NCBI GenBank assembly: GCA_964603985.1 | Contig: CAZRXG010000026.1 | Location: forward strand, 1-62,110 | Source of the DNA: CAZRXG01 sp964603985 | GTDB lineage: Bacteria > Chloroflexota > Anaerolineae > Aggregatilineales > UBA3940 | Length of the DNA stretch: 62,110 bases | Direction: 5' to 3' | Part shown: positions 33,782 to 41,374 of the stretch, piece after piece | How positions within the stretch are numbered: position 1 is the stretch's first letter | Layout of the letters: each line of letters begins with the position of its first letter | The notes under the pieces: generated by a model | What the model was told of the DNA's origin: nothing | What the model saw: only the letters and a program-made list of their open reading frames with translations | Database searches by the model: none | Made by a program: the position numbers and the translations under genes

Positions 33782-35686
33782 TCACTCCCCCTCTGAATCT
33801 GTAATCCGGTAAAGCCGTGTGCGCGGTCCATCATATAGCAGCTCGGCATGATCGGCCAGAAAAGCCGGATCGGTGTACAGGGCCTCGCCCGGCGGGTCAA
33901 TCTTGTAGGTCAGAATATAGCGGATATTGTTTCTGGCAAGCGTGTCCAGCAAAACGTCAACCTGGCTGATGATGTCGTACCTTTCTCGATCTCCCCACAC
34001 GTCGGACACCACCTGCGGCTCGATGTAGAGCAGGCTGCCTCCATGAGGTGTCAGGACGCGGTCGGCGGGGCCGAGCCGCTCGTTCAGGGTTGTGATCGTC
34101 TCCCAGTCCGGGAAGCTCTCAATGATCACCTCGTCGTGCCAGCGTTGCAGGTATTCGTCCCGACTCTCGATCCCAAGCGCTACCCGGTACGCTCCATTCC
34201 AGTATAACACGCCCAGCTCACTGACGAGATTCCCGCACAGCGCCAGGATCGCCATCGCCAGCACCACCCGTCCGGCCCGCGTTCTTTGTTGGTCGATCCG
34301 CCACAGGATGAAGCCGGTCACGACCGCCAGCAGGATCAGGCCCGGCAGAAAGTGGCGGGCAGCCTGCTTGACCAGGAACCAGACTATCGAGAAGACGAAG
34401 GCGTAACCCAGCATGCGCCACAGGGCGCGTTCACCCCGCAGCATGCCCAGTATCAGGCCCACCGGGAGCGCCAGCAGGAATATCGGCCCGACGAGGGTGC
34501 CCAGGTAGAACTTCGGGGGATGGCCCAGCGACATGTTCCAGGCGTTGGTCAGGTACCCGATCACCGTCCAGGGGTAAAAGACCTCTGTGCCAAGTTCGCT
34601 GCGCGGCGAGGGGGTCGCGCCGAACCAGGCGGTGAATCGGTCCGCAAAGACGGGGTAAAAGGGGTTGCGGTGGACAATCCCATTGTACGCGTAATAAGGC
34701 AGCGCGGCGGCAAGCGTCGCCAGCCCGAAGGCCAGCCCGGCCTCGACCGCGCCGCACCAGTCGCGCCGGAAAGCCTGCCACGCCACAATCCACACGCCCA
34801 GCAGGGCCACGCTGATCAGGGTCTGGTTCTTGGAACCTGCCGCCCAGCCGAGACACACCCCTGCCAGGATCAGCCACCGCAGCGGGCGGCTGTCCGGGGA
34901 GGTCGGCTGTTGGCGGGCCAGATCCATCCACCGGAAGACCGCCGCCAGCGACAGCGCCTCGAAGAAGGCCCAGCCCATATCGACTTTGGCCGACTGCGCC
35001 AGGTATATCGCGTCCGGCATGGTGTAGATCGCGATGGCCGCCAGCCCCGCCGGGGTGCGCCCGACGTACAACCGCGCCAGGCTGTACACCCCCAGCGCCA
35101 GCAGCAGACTCATCCCGAAACCCGTCACCAGTGTCGCCAGACTGTAGCTGTGCCGCAGCAGCAGCGCCCAGGCGGAGAGCATCATCATGTTGCCGGGCAG
35201 GGTCGCCGCCCAGATGTGCGCGGGCTGCACGTAGCGCCCGGCGGCCACCCAGTGACGTACCACCAGCAGGTACTGGTGAACGGTGTCCCCCTCAACCGGC
35301 GGGGCCAGGTCTGCCAGCAGGTTTATCAGCCCAAAGACCAATCCGAGCAGCGCCGCCCCCTTCACAAACCACGAGGCGGCGGCCAGCCTCCGCGCGGCGT
35401 CACGCAAAGCGCGCAGATCGTCCAGCACCCGGCGGTGCTGCCAGCCCGCAAGCGCCAGCCCACCGGCCAGCACGATCCAACCCGCCGCCGGGCGCAGCCA
35501 TCCCACCAGCGACAGGAGGAACAGCAGCGTCGTCAGCGCCCCCAGCCCAAACGCCAATGAATAAGCCAGGTCGGCGGCGGCGCTCCAGAACGTGAGCGGC
35601 ACGAAGCGGCGCAGCGCGCGCCCCAGGCCGTAGATCCCCAGCAGCACCAGCGCCGTCAGGGCTACGTCGATCACGAGGTCGATCAT
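33782..35686 (-). CDS. GT-C-like membrane glycosyltransferase
   Basis: A 634-residue protein with about twelve membrane spans up to residue 490 and a soluble C-terminal domain with DWETITTLNERLGPADRVLTPHGG. An acidic loop motif APPVEGDTVHQYLLVVRHW near residue 120 and the pattern of spans resemble GT-C enzymes (PMT/GT39-like); a polymerase role is possible but less likely. The ATG at 35686 overlaps the stop of the small membrane protein gene as ATGA; the frame is open upstream but reads through that gene. Confidence 0.72.
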   Translation of the reverse strand: MIDLVIDVALTALVLLGIYGLGRALRRFVPLTFWSAAADLAYSLAFGLGALTTLLFLLSLVGWLRPAAGWIVLAGGLALAGWQHRRVLDDLRALRDAARRLAAASWFVKGAALLGLVFGLINLLADLAPPVEGDTVHQYLLVVRHWVAAGRYVQPAHIWAATLPGNMMMLSAWALLLRHSYSLATLVTGFGMSLLLALGVYSLARLYVGRTPAGLAAIAIYTMPDAIYLAQSAKVDMGWAFFEALSLAAVFRWMDLARQQPTSPDSRPLRWLILAGVCLGWAAGSKNQTLISVALLGVWIVAWQAFRRDWCGAVEAGLAFGLATLAAALPYYAYNGIVHRNPFYPVFADRFTAWFGATPSPRSELGTEVFYPWTVIGYLTNAWNMSLGHPPKFYLGTLVGPIFLLALPVGLILGMLRGERALWRMLGYAFVFSIVWFLVKQAARHFLPGLILLAVVTGFILWRIDQQRTRAGRVVLAMAILALCGNLVSELGVLYWNGAYRVALGIESRDEYLQRWHDEVIIESFPDWETITTLNERLGPADRVLTPHGGSLLYIEPQVVSDVWGDRERYDIISQVDVLLDTLARNNIRYILTYKIDPPGEALYTDPAFLADHAELLYDGPRTRLYRITDSEGE

Positions 35687-35871
35687 CGCATCCCCCCGCT
35701 TAACAGGGGCTTGACGATCTGCTCCTGGACGGCAGGCCAGTGCAGCGCAAGCTGTCGCTGAGCATACATCAGCACCACAAACACGGCCCACACCACCGCC
35801 AGGATCGACCTGATCCGGTGGCCACGCGTGCTGGCTTCCTCTCGCTCTGGGGATGAAATCTCGGATCGCAT
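35683..35871 (-). CDS. Small single-span membrane protein
   Basis: A 62-residue protein: a charged N-terminus (MRSEISSPEREEAST), one membrane span at about 22-38 (SILAVVWAVFVVLMYAQ) and a short amphipathic tail. It lies 14 bases after a GT4 gene and its stop overlaps the GT-C start as ATGA. This tight packing between two glycan genes supports real translation. No family recognised; it could assist the neighbouring GT-C protein. Confidence 0.6.
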   Translation of the reverse strand: MRSEISSPEREEASTRGHRIRSILAVVWAVFVVLMYAQRQLALHWPAVQEQIVKPLLSGGMR

Positions 35872-35885
35872 GGCTGAAACCGGGG

Positions 35886-37133
35886 TTAACCTGAATTGGC
35901 GCTGCTGCCCTCGACGCGGGCCACCTGCTCAGGGAAAACCGCATCGACGGCGGCCCGTAGCTGCCGCTCAATCGCCGCCCACGAGAAGCGCTGCTCGGCG
36001 AAGGCCACACAGGCGCGGCGCATCGCTTCCAGGCGGTCGGGCTGGCCGAGCAGGTCGATCACCGCCCCGGCAAAGGCCTCCACGTCGCGGTTGGGGACCA
36101 GCTGCCCGGTCTGCCCGTCGCTGACGATTCCCTCCGGCCCGCCGCAGCGCGTCGAGACGACCGGTGTCCCGCAGGCCATCGCCTCAAGCACCACGATCCC
36201 CAGTCCCTCCTGCGTCGAGGGCAGCACGAAGAGCTGCGCACCCTGGTAGAGGCGGAGAAGCTCCTCCGACCCCGGCTCGATCAGCCCCGCGAAGACCACC
36301 GACTCGCCCAGGCCAAGCTCCTGCGCCAGCCCCAGGAGCGCCTCGCCCGGCTCGTCACCCGCCAGGACCAGCTTGAGATTCGGGAACCTCCGGCGCACGA
36401 TGGCGAAGGCCCGCAGCAGCAGCGCCACATTCTTACGTGGGTCGTTGATGCGCGCCGTGAACAGCAGGTACTCGCCGTGCGGCGATTCTGCCCGCGCCGC
36501 CGGATTTGGGCAGAAGAGGCCCGTATCGACCGGGTAGAGCATCGTCTCGACCCGGTCGGCAACCTCCGGGGCAAGCTCTTTGATACGCCGGGCGGTATAG
36601 TAGCTCAGGGCGAGGATGCGGCTCGCACGCCGCCAGGCAAACCGCTCCTGCGCCCGGAGAATGGGCCAGGTCGGGCCGTCCAGCACGCGGCGCGCCCACA
36701 CATCGCCCGCCGCGACCTTGGAGCGCAGTTCATCCTCGTACACCGTCGCCACCCAGACGACGAAGGGCAGGCGTCTCACCGCCGGCAGCAGCGCGATGTG
36801 GCTGCTGCCGCACACGCTGACGTGCACATCGTACTGCCGGATGGCGCGCCAACCAAAAATCAGGGGCGTCATTACCCACAGCCAGAAGGGGAGCGGGTAG
36901 GAGGGCATGGCGTAGGCATCCATGTCCAGCCGCCTGACGCGGTGGCTTCGCAAGCCCATCAGGCTTTTCCTGCCGGGCAGCGGAGGATCGCACAGCGTGT
37001 AAAAAAGCTCGGTGGCGAACCCCCGGCCCTCCAGCATCCTGTACACACTGCTCATCATCGACCGCACCCCACCCTGGTTGTAGGGATCGACGGTGACGAC
37101 GGCGGCACGCGGTCGTCCCGGTGTATGGCTCAT
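35886..37133 (-). CDS. GT4 family glycosyltransferase
   Basis: A 415-residue GT-B enzyme. VVTVDPYNQGGVRSMMSSVYRML opens it; the donor half has FTARINDPRKNVALLLRAFAI, VFAGLIEPGSEELLRLYQGAQLFVLPS and TQEGLGIVVLEAMACGTPVVS with the E-x7-E pair. Start is the ATG at 37133 (a GTG one codon upstream is possible). It begins seven bases after the stop of the SDR gene, consistent with one operon. Confidence 0.87.
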   Translation of the reverse strand: MSHTPGRPRAAVVTVDPYNQGGVRSMMSSVYRMLEGRGFATELFYTLCDPPLPGRKSLMGLRSHRVRRLDMDAYAMPSYPLPFWLWVMTPLIFGWRAIRQYDVHVSVCGSSHIALLPAVRRLPFVVWVATVYEDELRSKVAAGDVWARRVLDGPTWPILRAQERFAWRRASRILALSYYTARRIKELAPEVADRVETMLYPVDTGLFCPNPAARAESPHGEYLLFTARINDPRKNVALLLRAFAIVRRRFPNLKLVLAGDEPGEALLGLAQELGLGESVVFAGLIEPGSEELLRLYQGAQLFVLPSTQEGLGIVVLEAMACGTPVVSTRCGGPEGIVSDGQTGQLVPNRDVEAFAGAVIDLLGQPDRLEAMRRACVAFAEQRFSWAAIERQLRAAVDAVFPEQVARVEGSSANSG

Positions 37134-37140
37134 CACTCAA

Positions 37141-38196
37141 CTAAGGCCCGATCAAGGCCCGCACGTCCGACAGCAGCGTCGCGGATTCGCGTGCCCAATC
37201 GTACAACCGCCGGACGCCCATCTGCACGTCCACCTTCGGCGACCAGTTCAGGACGGTCTTCGCCTTACCGATGTCACTGACGTAGACGCGCTGGTCACCG
37301 GGACGCCACTCGTCGTAGGTGACCGCCATCGGGCGGCCACGCATCTCATCCAGCACGGCGATCAGGTCGAGCAGCGAGATCGCCCGCTCCGGCCCGCCGC
37401 CGACGTTGAAAACCTGCCCGGCAACTTCGTCACCCCGCGAGATGGCTGCCTCAAACGCGTCGAGTAGGTCATCGATGTACAGCACATCACGCACCTGCTT
37501 GCCGTCACCGTAGATGGTGAGCGGGATGCCGAGCACAGCCGCGATGGTGAAGTGCGCCAGCCAGCCCTGGTCCTCCGTGCCGAACTGCCAGATGCCGTAG
37601 ATGCACGACTGCCTTAGGACCACCGTCCGCAGACCGTAGATGCGAGCATAGTCGCGGACGTACTGGTCGCCCGCCCCCTTCGAGCAGCCATAAGGCGAGT
37701 GGAAGTCAAGCGGCTGGCTCTCCGAGATGCCCTGGGGGAAGTCGATGTAGCCGTAGTGGTCATCCTTGAGCGCCACACCAACCTCTTCCATTCCCCCGTA
37801 CACCTTGTTGGTCGAGGTGTAGAGGATCACGGGGTTGTGGGCGTCGCTCAGGCTCTCCCGCGCCGCCTCCAGCACGTTGAAGGTGCCCAGCGCGTTCGTC
37901 TCGAAGTCCTCTCGCGGGTTGGCGACGGACGTTGTGACCGCCGTCTGCCCGGCAGCGTGGATCACCGCGTCGGCCTCCGCAACGTGCGGGGCCAACGCCG
38001 CGTAGTCGCGTACGTCCGCCTCGACGATGGCAAGCTGCGCGCTGGCCGGGTGGCCGCGCAGCCAATCAAGCGTGTGCTCCGAGCCAACGCGCGTCATGTT
38101 GTCGTAGACCGTCACCCGCCAGCCTCGATCCAGGTAACGCCGCGCGGCGTGGCTCCCGATGAACCCGGCCCCGCCTGTAATCAGCAAATGTGGCAT
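37141..38196 (-). CDS. NAD-dependent sugar epimerase, CDP-tyvelose 2-epimerase-like
   Basis: A 351-residue extended SDR enzyme with TGGAGFIGS (7-15) and Tyr169/Lys173 in SPYGCSKGAGDQY. The words RQSCIYGIWQFGTEDQGW and DDLLDAFEAA match CDP-paratose/tyvelose 2-epimerases more than GalE. The true substrate may still differ, since no paratose pathway gene is in the window. It follows the methyltransferase gene by two bases. Confidence 0.82.
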   Translation of the reverse strand: MPHLLITGGAGFIGSHAARRYLDRGWRVTVYDNMTRVGSEHTLDWLRGHPASAQLAIVEADVRDYAALAPHVAEADAVIHAAGQTAVTTSVANPREDFETNALGTFNVLEAARESLSDAHNPVILYTSTNKVYGGMEEVGVALKDDHYGYIDFPQGISESQPLDFHSPYGCSKGAGDQYVRDYARIYGLRTVVLRQSCIYGIWQFGTEDQGWLAHFTIAAVLGIPLTIYGDGKQVRDVLYIDDLLDAFEAAISRGDEVAGQVFNVGGGPERAISLLDLIAVLDEMRGRPMAVTYDEWRPGDQRVYVSDIGKAKTVLNWSPKVDVQMGVRRLYDWARESATLLSDVRALIGP

Positions 38197-38198
38197 GC

Positions 38199-38879
38199 TC
38201 AGTTCGGCTCCGTCCGCTCGCCGACGTAGAAAATGTCGCCGGCAATTGATTCGTTGTACACCAGCCCGATTTTATACAGGGCGGTGATCAGGTACCTTGA
38301 CGCCTGCCGGACGATTGCCCCACCCCGGACGAACTCGGAGAACGCCAGCGGGATCGTCGCCTGCCCCTCCAGCGCGAGGCGCAGCGTCGCAAAGCCGTGC
38401 GCCTCAAGCAGTGTGCCCAATGCGCCGGGCGTATACTCGCGCAGGTGGGTATCGTCCGTGTAATGAAGGTAGGTCAGGCCGTAGCGAGGCAGGGGGCCTG
38501 CGTCGCTGTGGGGGACCGAGAGCACAAGCCGCCCCCCGCCCCTGCACACGCGGGCCACCTCGCCGAGAATGCCCCGCTCGTCGGGCAGGTGCTCCAGGAT
38601 ATCGAACATCAGCACCGTGTCGAAGGCGTCATCCCCAAACGGCAGCGGCACCTCAATCGGCTGCTCGACGACCGACACGCGGGGGTCTTCGACGCGGTTC
38701 ACCTGATCCAGCGCCGTGACCTGGAAGCCCATGTCTGCCAGCGCAGAAGCATACCAGCCTCGCCCCGCACCCAGGTCTAGGGCCGCCTGACCGCGTGCAT
38801 AGCGCCTGACGTAATCGATCTTCAGCGCCGAAGGGCTGGCCATCCAGCCCACGTCTCCCGCTCCGGTCTCCTGTCCCAT
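38199..38879 (-). CDS. SAM-dependent methyltransferase (class I)
   Basis: A 226-residue protein with motif I ALDLGAGRGWYASALADMG, VTALDQVN, and FDTVLMFDILEHLPDE followed by GGRLVLSVPHSD. These are standard class I SAM methyltransferase features; in this setting a sugar or lipid-linked acceptor is likely. It is the first gene of the 27-kb minus-strand cluster. I start it at the ATG at 38879; the open frame extends to 38951 but no better site is seen. The TTTCAACA array starts about 110 bases upstream, so any factor bound there could affect its transcription. Confidence 0.8.
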   Translation of the reverse strand: MGQETGAGDVGWMASPSALKIDYVRRYARGQAALDLGAGRGWYASALADMGFQVTALDQVNRVEDPRVSVVEQPIEVPLPFGDDAFDTVLMFDILEHLPDERGILGEVARVCRGGGRLVLSVPHSDAGPLPRYGLTYLHYTDDTHLREYTPGALGTLLEAHGFATLRLALEGQATIPLAFSEFVRGGAIVRQASRYLITALYKIGLVYNESIAGDIFYVGERTEPN

Positions 38880-38986
38880 CCTTCGATTCTCTGGTATCGG
38901 TAGTCTGACAAAAGCGCGGCGAATTGTAACATGTCCCCAGATCAAGGCCAACCAGGGGTCTGTGTGGGAACAACATCACCGGTGCG

Positions 38987-39392
38987 TTTCGACAATCTTC
39001 TTTTTCAACAATCAAATTCAACATAGTATTTATAAGATAGTCGTCGTAGTAGGGACTGTTGAAACTGTCCAAAAAGTGCCGGAAATGCGCTCTAACCCCC
39101 AGATATGGGCCTGATCCCGCACAAAATCCCCACATCCGGGGGAAAAGTTTTCGACATTTGATTGTTGAAAACCGGTTTGTCTATTGTTGATAAATTGTTG
39201 AAAAGTCGTTTAAAAATGATTAGAACACGCAGAAATGTCCAAAACCGGCCCCTTTTTCAACAATTTGCGTAAAGTTTGGACAAAGTTTCAACAAGGTTTC
39301 AACATAGTTTTGAACATTCCTGCGCCGCTTTTACGCATGTTTTCAACAATCTTTCAACACGTTTTCAACATTTTTCCAACCAACTTTCAACA
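38987..39392. repeat. TTTCAACA motif array in AT-rich DNA
   Basis: Eleven exact copies of TTTCAACA lie within about 390 bases. Eight read on plus: 39003, 39255, 39286, 39297, 39341, 39352, 39363 and 39385 (first base). Three read as TGTTGAAA: 39057, 39163 and 39196. Near-matches add TTTTCGACA (39148), TTTTGAACA (39308), TTTCGACA (38987), ATTCAACA (39016) and TGTTGATAA (39185; reverse TTATCAACA). Spacing is irregular, so this is neither a tandem repeat nor a CRISPR array. The block is far AT-richer than its flanks. TTATCAACA differs from the DnaA box TTATCCACA at one base, which suggests, but does not show, DnaA binding. The rightmost copy overlaps the stop of the AlkZ-related gene. Confidence 0.85.
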
Positions 39393-40220
39393 TTCGGCCA
39401 GTTTTTCCCGCAGAATCGGCTGCGCCTCCGGGCTGACCAGGTAGCTTACCTCCTCATGTTCGAGCCGTTCTAACTCTCCCTGCTCGACCAGCCTCCCGGC
39501 GAAATAGCCGACGAACTGCTCGTTCAGCGAGAACGTGTAGGCGACCTTGTGAACCGTCGTCGCGGCCACGGTCTGCACGTACCGGGCGATCACGGCCAGC
39601 CCCGCCTCTTCGTGCGAGAGCTGCACGCCTTCTTCGACGATCTCCGGCCAGAAGCGGGCAAAGGAGTCCCAGAGGTACGTGTAATTGGCCTGGCCCGTTT
39701 TGACCGCGCCCACCTTGACGACCAGGAACTTCTCCTCCGCCTCGGCCAGCGCCGTGGAGAAGCGGTAGCGATGCGCCTGCCCCGCCAGCCCGCTCTCAAG
39801 CCGGAGGGCACGCGTGGGCAGGGGGCCTTTCGCCAGCACCGTCCCGGTGATCCGGTTCGCCTCCGCGCTGAGGTAGCCCAGCCGGTACAGTTCGAACCGG
39901 TCCCCCCGCAGTTCGGCGGTCGGCGAGAGCGCATACAGCGACGGCAGCAGTCTCAGCGCCACAAACCCAACCCGCCCCCGGAAGCGCTTCCCGTAGTAGA
40001 GCTGCTTCTGGATGGGAAGCTCGTCTTTCCACAGCCAGGGCCTTCCCTCGGAGATCTCCCACAGGTTGGGCAGTTCGAGCTTTTTGTGCCGGAACAGCAG
40101 GCAGAACCCCACCTGGTTGACAAACTGGAGCACCTCGCCTGCCGAGCGGATCTTCGCCTCCCTACCCTGGCGATAGCGTTCCCTGCGAAGCTCTTCTAGC
40201 GCGCCGGGCAAATCTGTCAT
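39387..40220 (-). CDS. AlkZ-related winged-helix protein
   Basis: A 277-residue soluble protein. The order EVLQFVNQVGFCLLFRHKKLELPNLWE, then WLWKDELPIQKQLYYGKRFRGRVGFVALRLLPSLYALSP, then RLGYLSAEANRITGTVLAKGPLPTRALRLESGL matches the AlkZ-related (YcaQ/HTH_42-like) proteins, distant relatives of DNA glycosylases that excise interstrand cross-links. The central TALRLE/GPL segment is the winged-helix part. It lacks the N-terminal and catalytic layout of true AlkZ as far as I can judge, so DNA repair activity is only inferred. It follows a glycerol-kinase gene remnant on the same strand. Confidence 0.65.
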   Translation of the reverse strand: MTDLPGALEELRRERYRQGREAKIRSAGEVLQFVNQVGFCLLFRHKKLELPNLWEISEGRPWLWKDELPIQKQLYYGKRFRGRVGFVALRLLPSLYALSPTAELRGDRFELYRLGYLSAEANRITGTVLAKGPLPTRALRLESGLAGQAHRYRFSTALAEAEEKFLVVKVGAVKTGQANYTYLWDSFARFWPEIVEEGVQLSHEEAGLAVIARYVQTVAATTVHKVAYTFSLNEQFVGYFAGRLVEQGELERLEHEEVSYLVSPEAQPILREKLAEC

Positions 40221-40238
40221 CTCGAACCCGATGGTATT

Positions 40239-40389
40239 CTATGCCTCCACCCACCCAAACGACCGCTCGACGGCCTTGAGCCAATCCGCATAAAGCCGCT
40301 CACGCTCCGTCTCACTCATCGTGGGCTGCCACTCCCCGTCCACGCCCCCAACCGTGCCATATTTTTCGGACTCTCCTTGTGCTTTTTCG
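40239..40389 (-). pseudogene. Glycerol kinase (glpK) C-terminal remnant
   Basis: Read on the minus strand, the last codons before the TAG at 40239-40241 give TVGGVDGEWQPTMSE followed by TERERLYADWLKAVERSFGW. This is the C-terminal signature of glycerol kinase (compare the E. coli GlpK end with EFRP..ET.ERNYRYAGWKKAVKRAMAW). Upstream the frame meets a TGA at about 40393-40395 and no start or further GlpK sequence is seen. It is the 3' stump of a deleted gene. Confidence 0.8.
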
Positions 40390-40428
40390 AGGTGTCACGC
40401 CTCCATTCTACATCACAAAGGCCATGAT

Positions 40429-40456
40429 CTGACATTCCGCGAGAAAGGCGTATAAT
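40429..40456 (+). promoter_or_regulatory. Promoter of uracil-DNA glycosylase gene
   Basis: CTGACA (40429-40434) and TATAAT (40451-40456) with a 16-base spacer; five of six and six of six consensus bases. The leader would be about 95 nt. Confidence 0.65.
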
Positions 40457-40557
40457 AAGGTGTATTCTGGTTCATCTGACGTGAAGTCGCGGTGACCATC
40501 CAGGTGTGGGATTGAACAGGGGATACCTTGATCAGCCAATAGGGGGAGGTGCTCAGC

Positions 40558-41178
40558 GTGGCAGACAGCCTAGAACAGGTAGCAGCGGAAATTGCAGCCT
40601 GCACCGCTTGCCCATTGCACCAGTCGCGCAACAAGACCGTGCCGGGCGAAGGCCCGGCGGATGCCGAGATCATGTTCATCGGCGAGGGGCCGGGTTTTCA
40701 CGAGAATCAATCGGGGCGGCCTTTCGTCGGCGCGGCGGGCAACTTTCTGGCCGAGTTGCTGGAGTCAATCGGCCTGCACCGTGAGGATGTCTTTATCGGC
40801 AACGTGATCAAGTGCCGTCCCCCCGGCAACCGCGATCCTGCTTCCCAGGAGATCGAAGCCTGCCGGGAGTACCTGGACCGGCAGATCGAGCTTATCGACC
40901 CCAAGGTGATTGTGACGCTGGGGCGCTTCAGCATGGCGCGCTGGTTTCCCTCGGCGCGCATCTCGCGTATTCACGGGCAGCCGCGCAAGTTCGGTGGCCG
41001 GTTGATCGTCCCGATGTACCATCCGGCTGCCGCCCTGCATCAGCCCAGCTTGCGCCAGGCCGTGATGGATGACTTCGCCAGGCTGCCTGAGTTTGTAGCC
41101 AAGGTTGAGACCTGGCAGGACGAGGGAGGCGGGGCCGATCTCCCTCCCGACGAACCTCAGCAGTTGAGCCTGTTCTGA
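40558..41178 (+). CDS. Family 4 uracil-DNA glycosylase
   Basis: A 206-residue iron-sulfur enzyme that removes uracil from DNA. The four cluster-binding cysteines are at 15, 18, 86 and 102 (CTACP, IKCRPPGNRDP, EACREYL). Motif A is GEGPGFHEN (42-50) and motif B is HPAAAL (155-160). The type 4 family is common in thermophiles and Chloroflexota. The GTG at 40558 is preferred because GGGGGAGG lies eight bases upstream; a GTG three codons earlier would overlap that site. The acidic tail ending in QQLSLF resembles a sliding-clamp-binding peptide (QLxLF type), which would tether it to the replisome; that is inference. Confidence 0.9.
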   Translation: MADSLEQVAAEIAACTACPLHQSRNKTVPGEGPADAEIMFIGEGPGFHENQSGRPFVGAAGNFLAELLESIGLHREDVFIGNVIKCRPPGNRDPASQEIEACREYLDRQIELIDPKVIVTLGRFSMARWFPSARISRIHGQPRKFGGRLIVPMYHPAAALHQPSLRQAVMDDFARLPEFVAKVETWQDEGGGADLPPDEPQQLSLF

Positions 41179-41199
41179 TCTCTAACGAGGGGCAACATC

Positions 41200-41367
41200 G
41201 TGGCAAAGAAGCACGAGGTTGGGGACGTTCACGCGCCGGTTGAGGACATCGAGGTGCCTTTCAGCCTGAAGGTGCTGGTCTTCGTTATGTTTCTGATCGT
41301 GACCGGGGCTGTCGCCGCCGTTGTCCTGGCAACGGGCGGCCTGGAACGTTTGCTACCTGGCATGTAG
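41200..41367 (+). CDS. Small single-span membrane protein
   Basis: A 55-residue frame starting at a GTG (41200) with GAGGGG about seven bases upstream. A charged N-terminus (MAKKHEVGDVHAPVEDIEV) is followed by one long span (about residues 22-47, rich in Val, Leu and Ala) and LERLLPGM. It is 21 bases after the uracil-DNA glycosylase gene and probably cotranscribed. No family recognised. Confidence 0.55.
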   Translation: MAKKHEVGDVHAPVEDIEVPFSLKVLVFVMFLIVTGAVAAVVLATGGLERLLPGM

Positions 41368-41374
41368 GGCCGCG

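Noticed and set aside
38987..39392. CRISPR array
   Set aside because: The repeated unit is only 8-9 bases, occurs on both strands and has irregular spacing; no cas genes.
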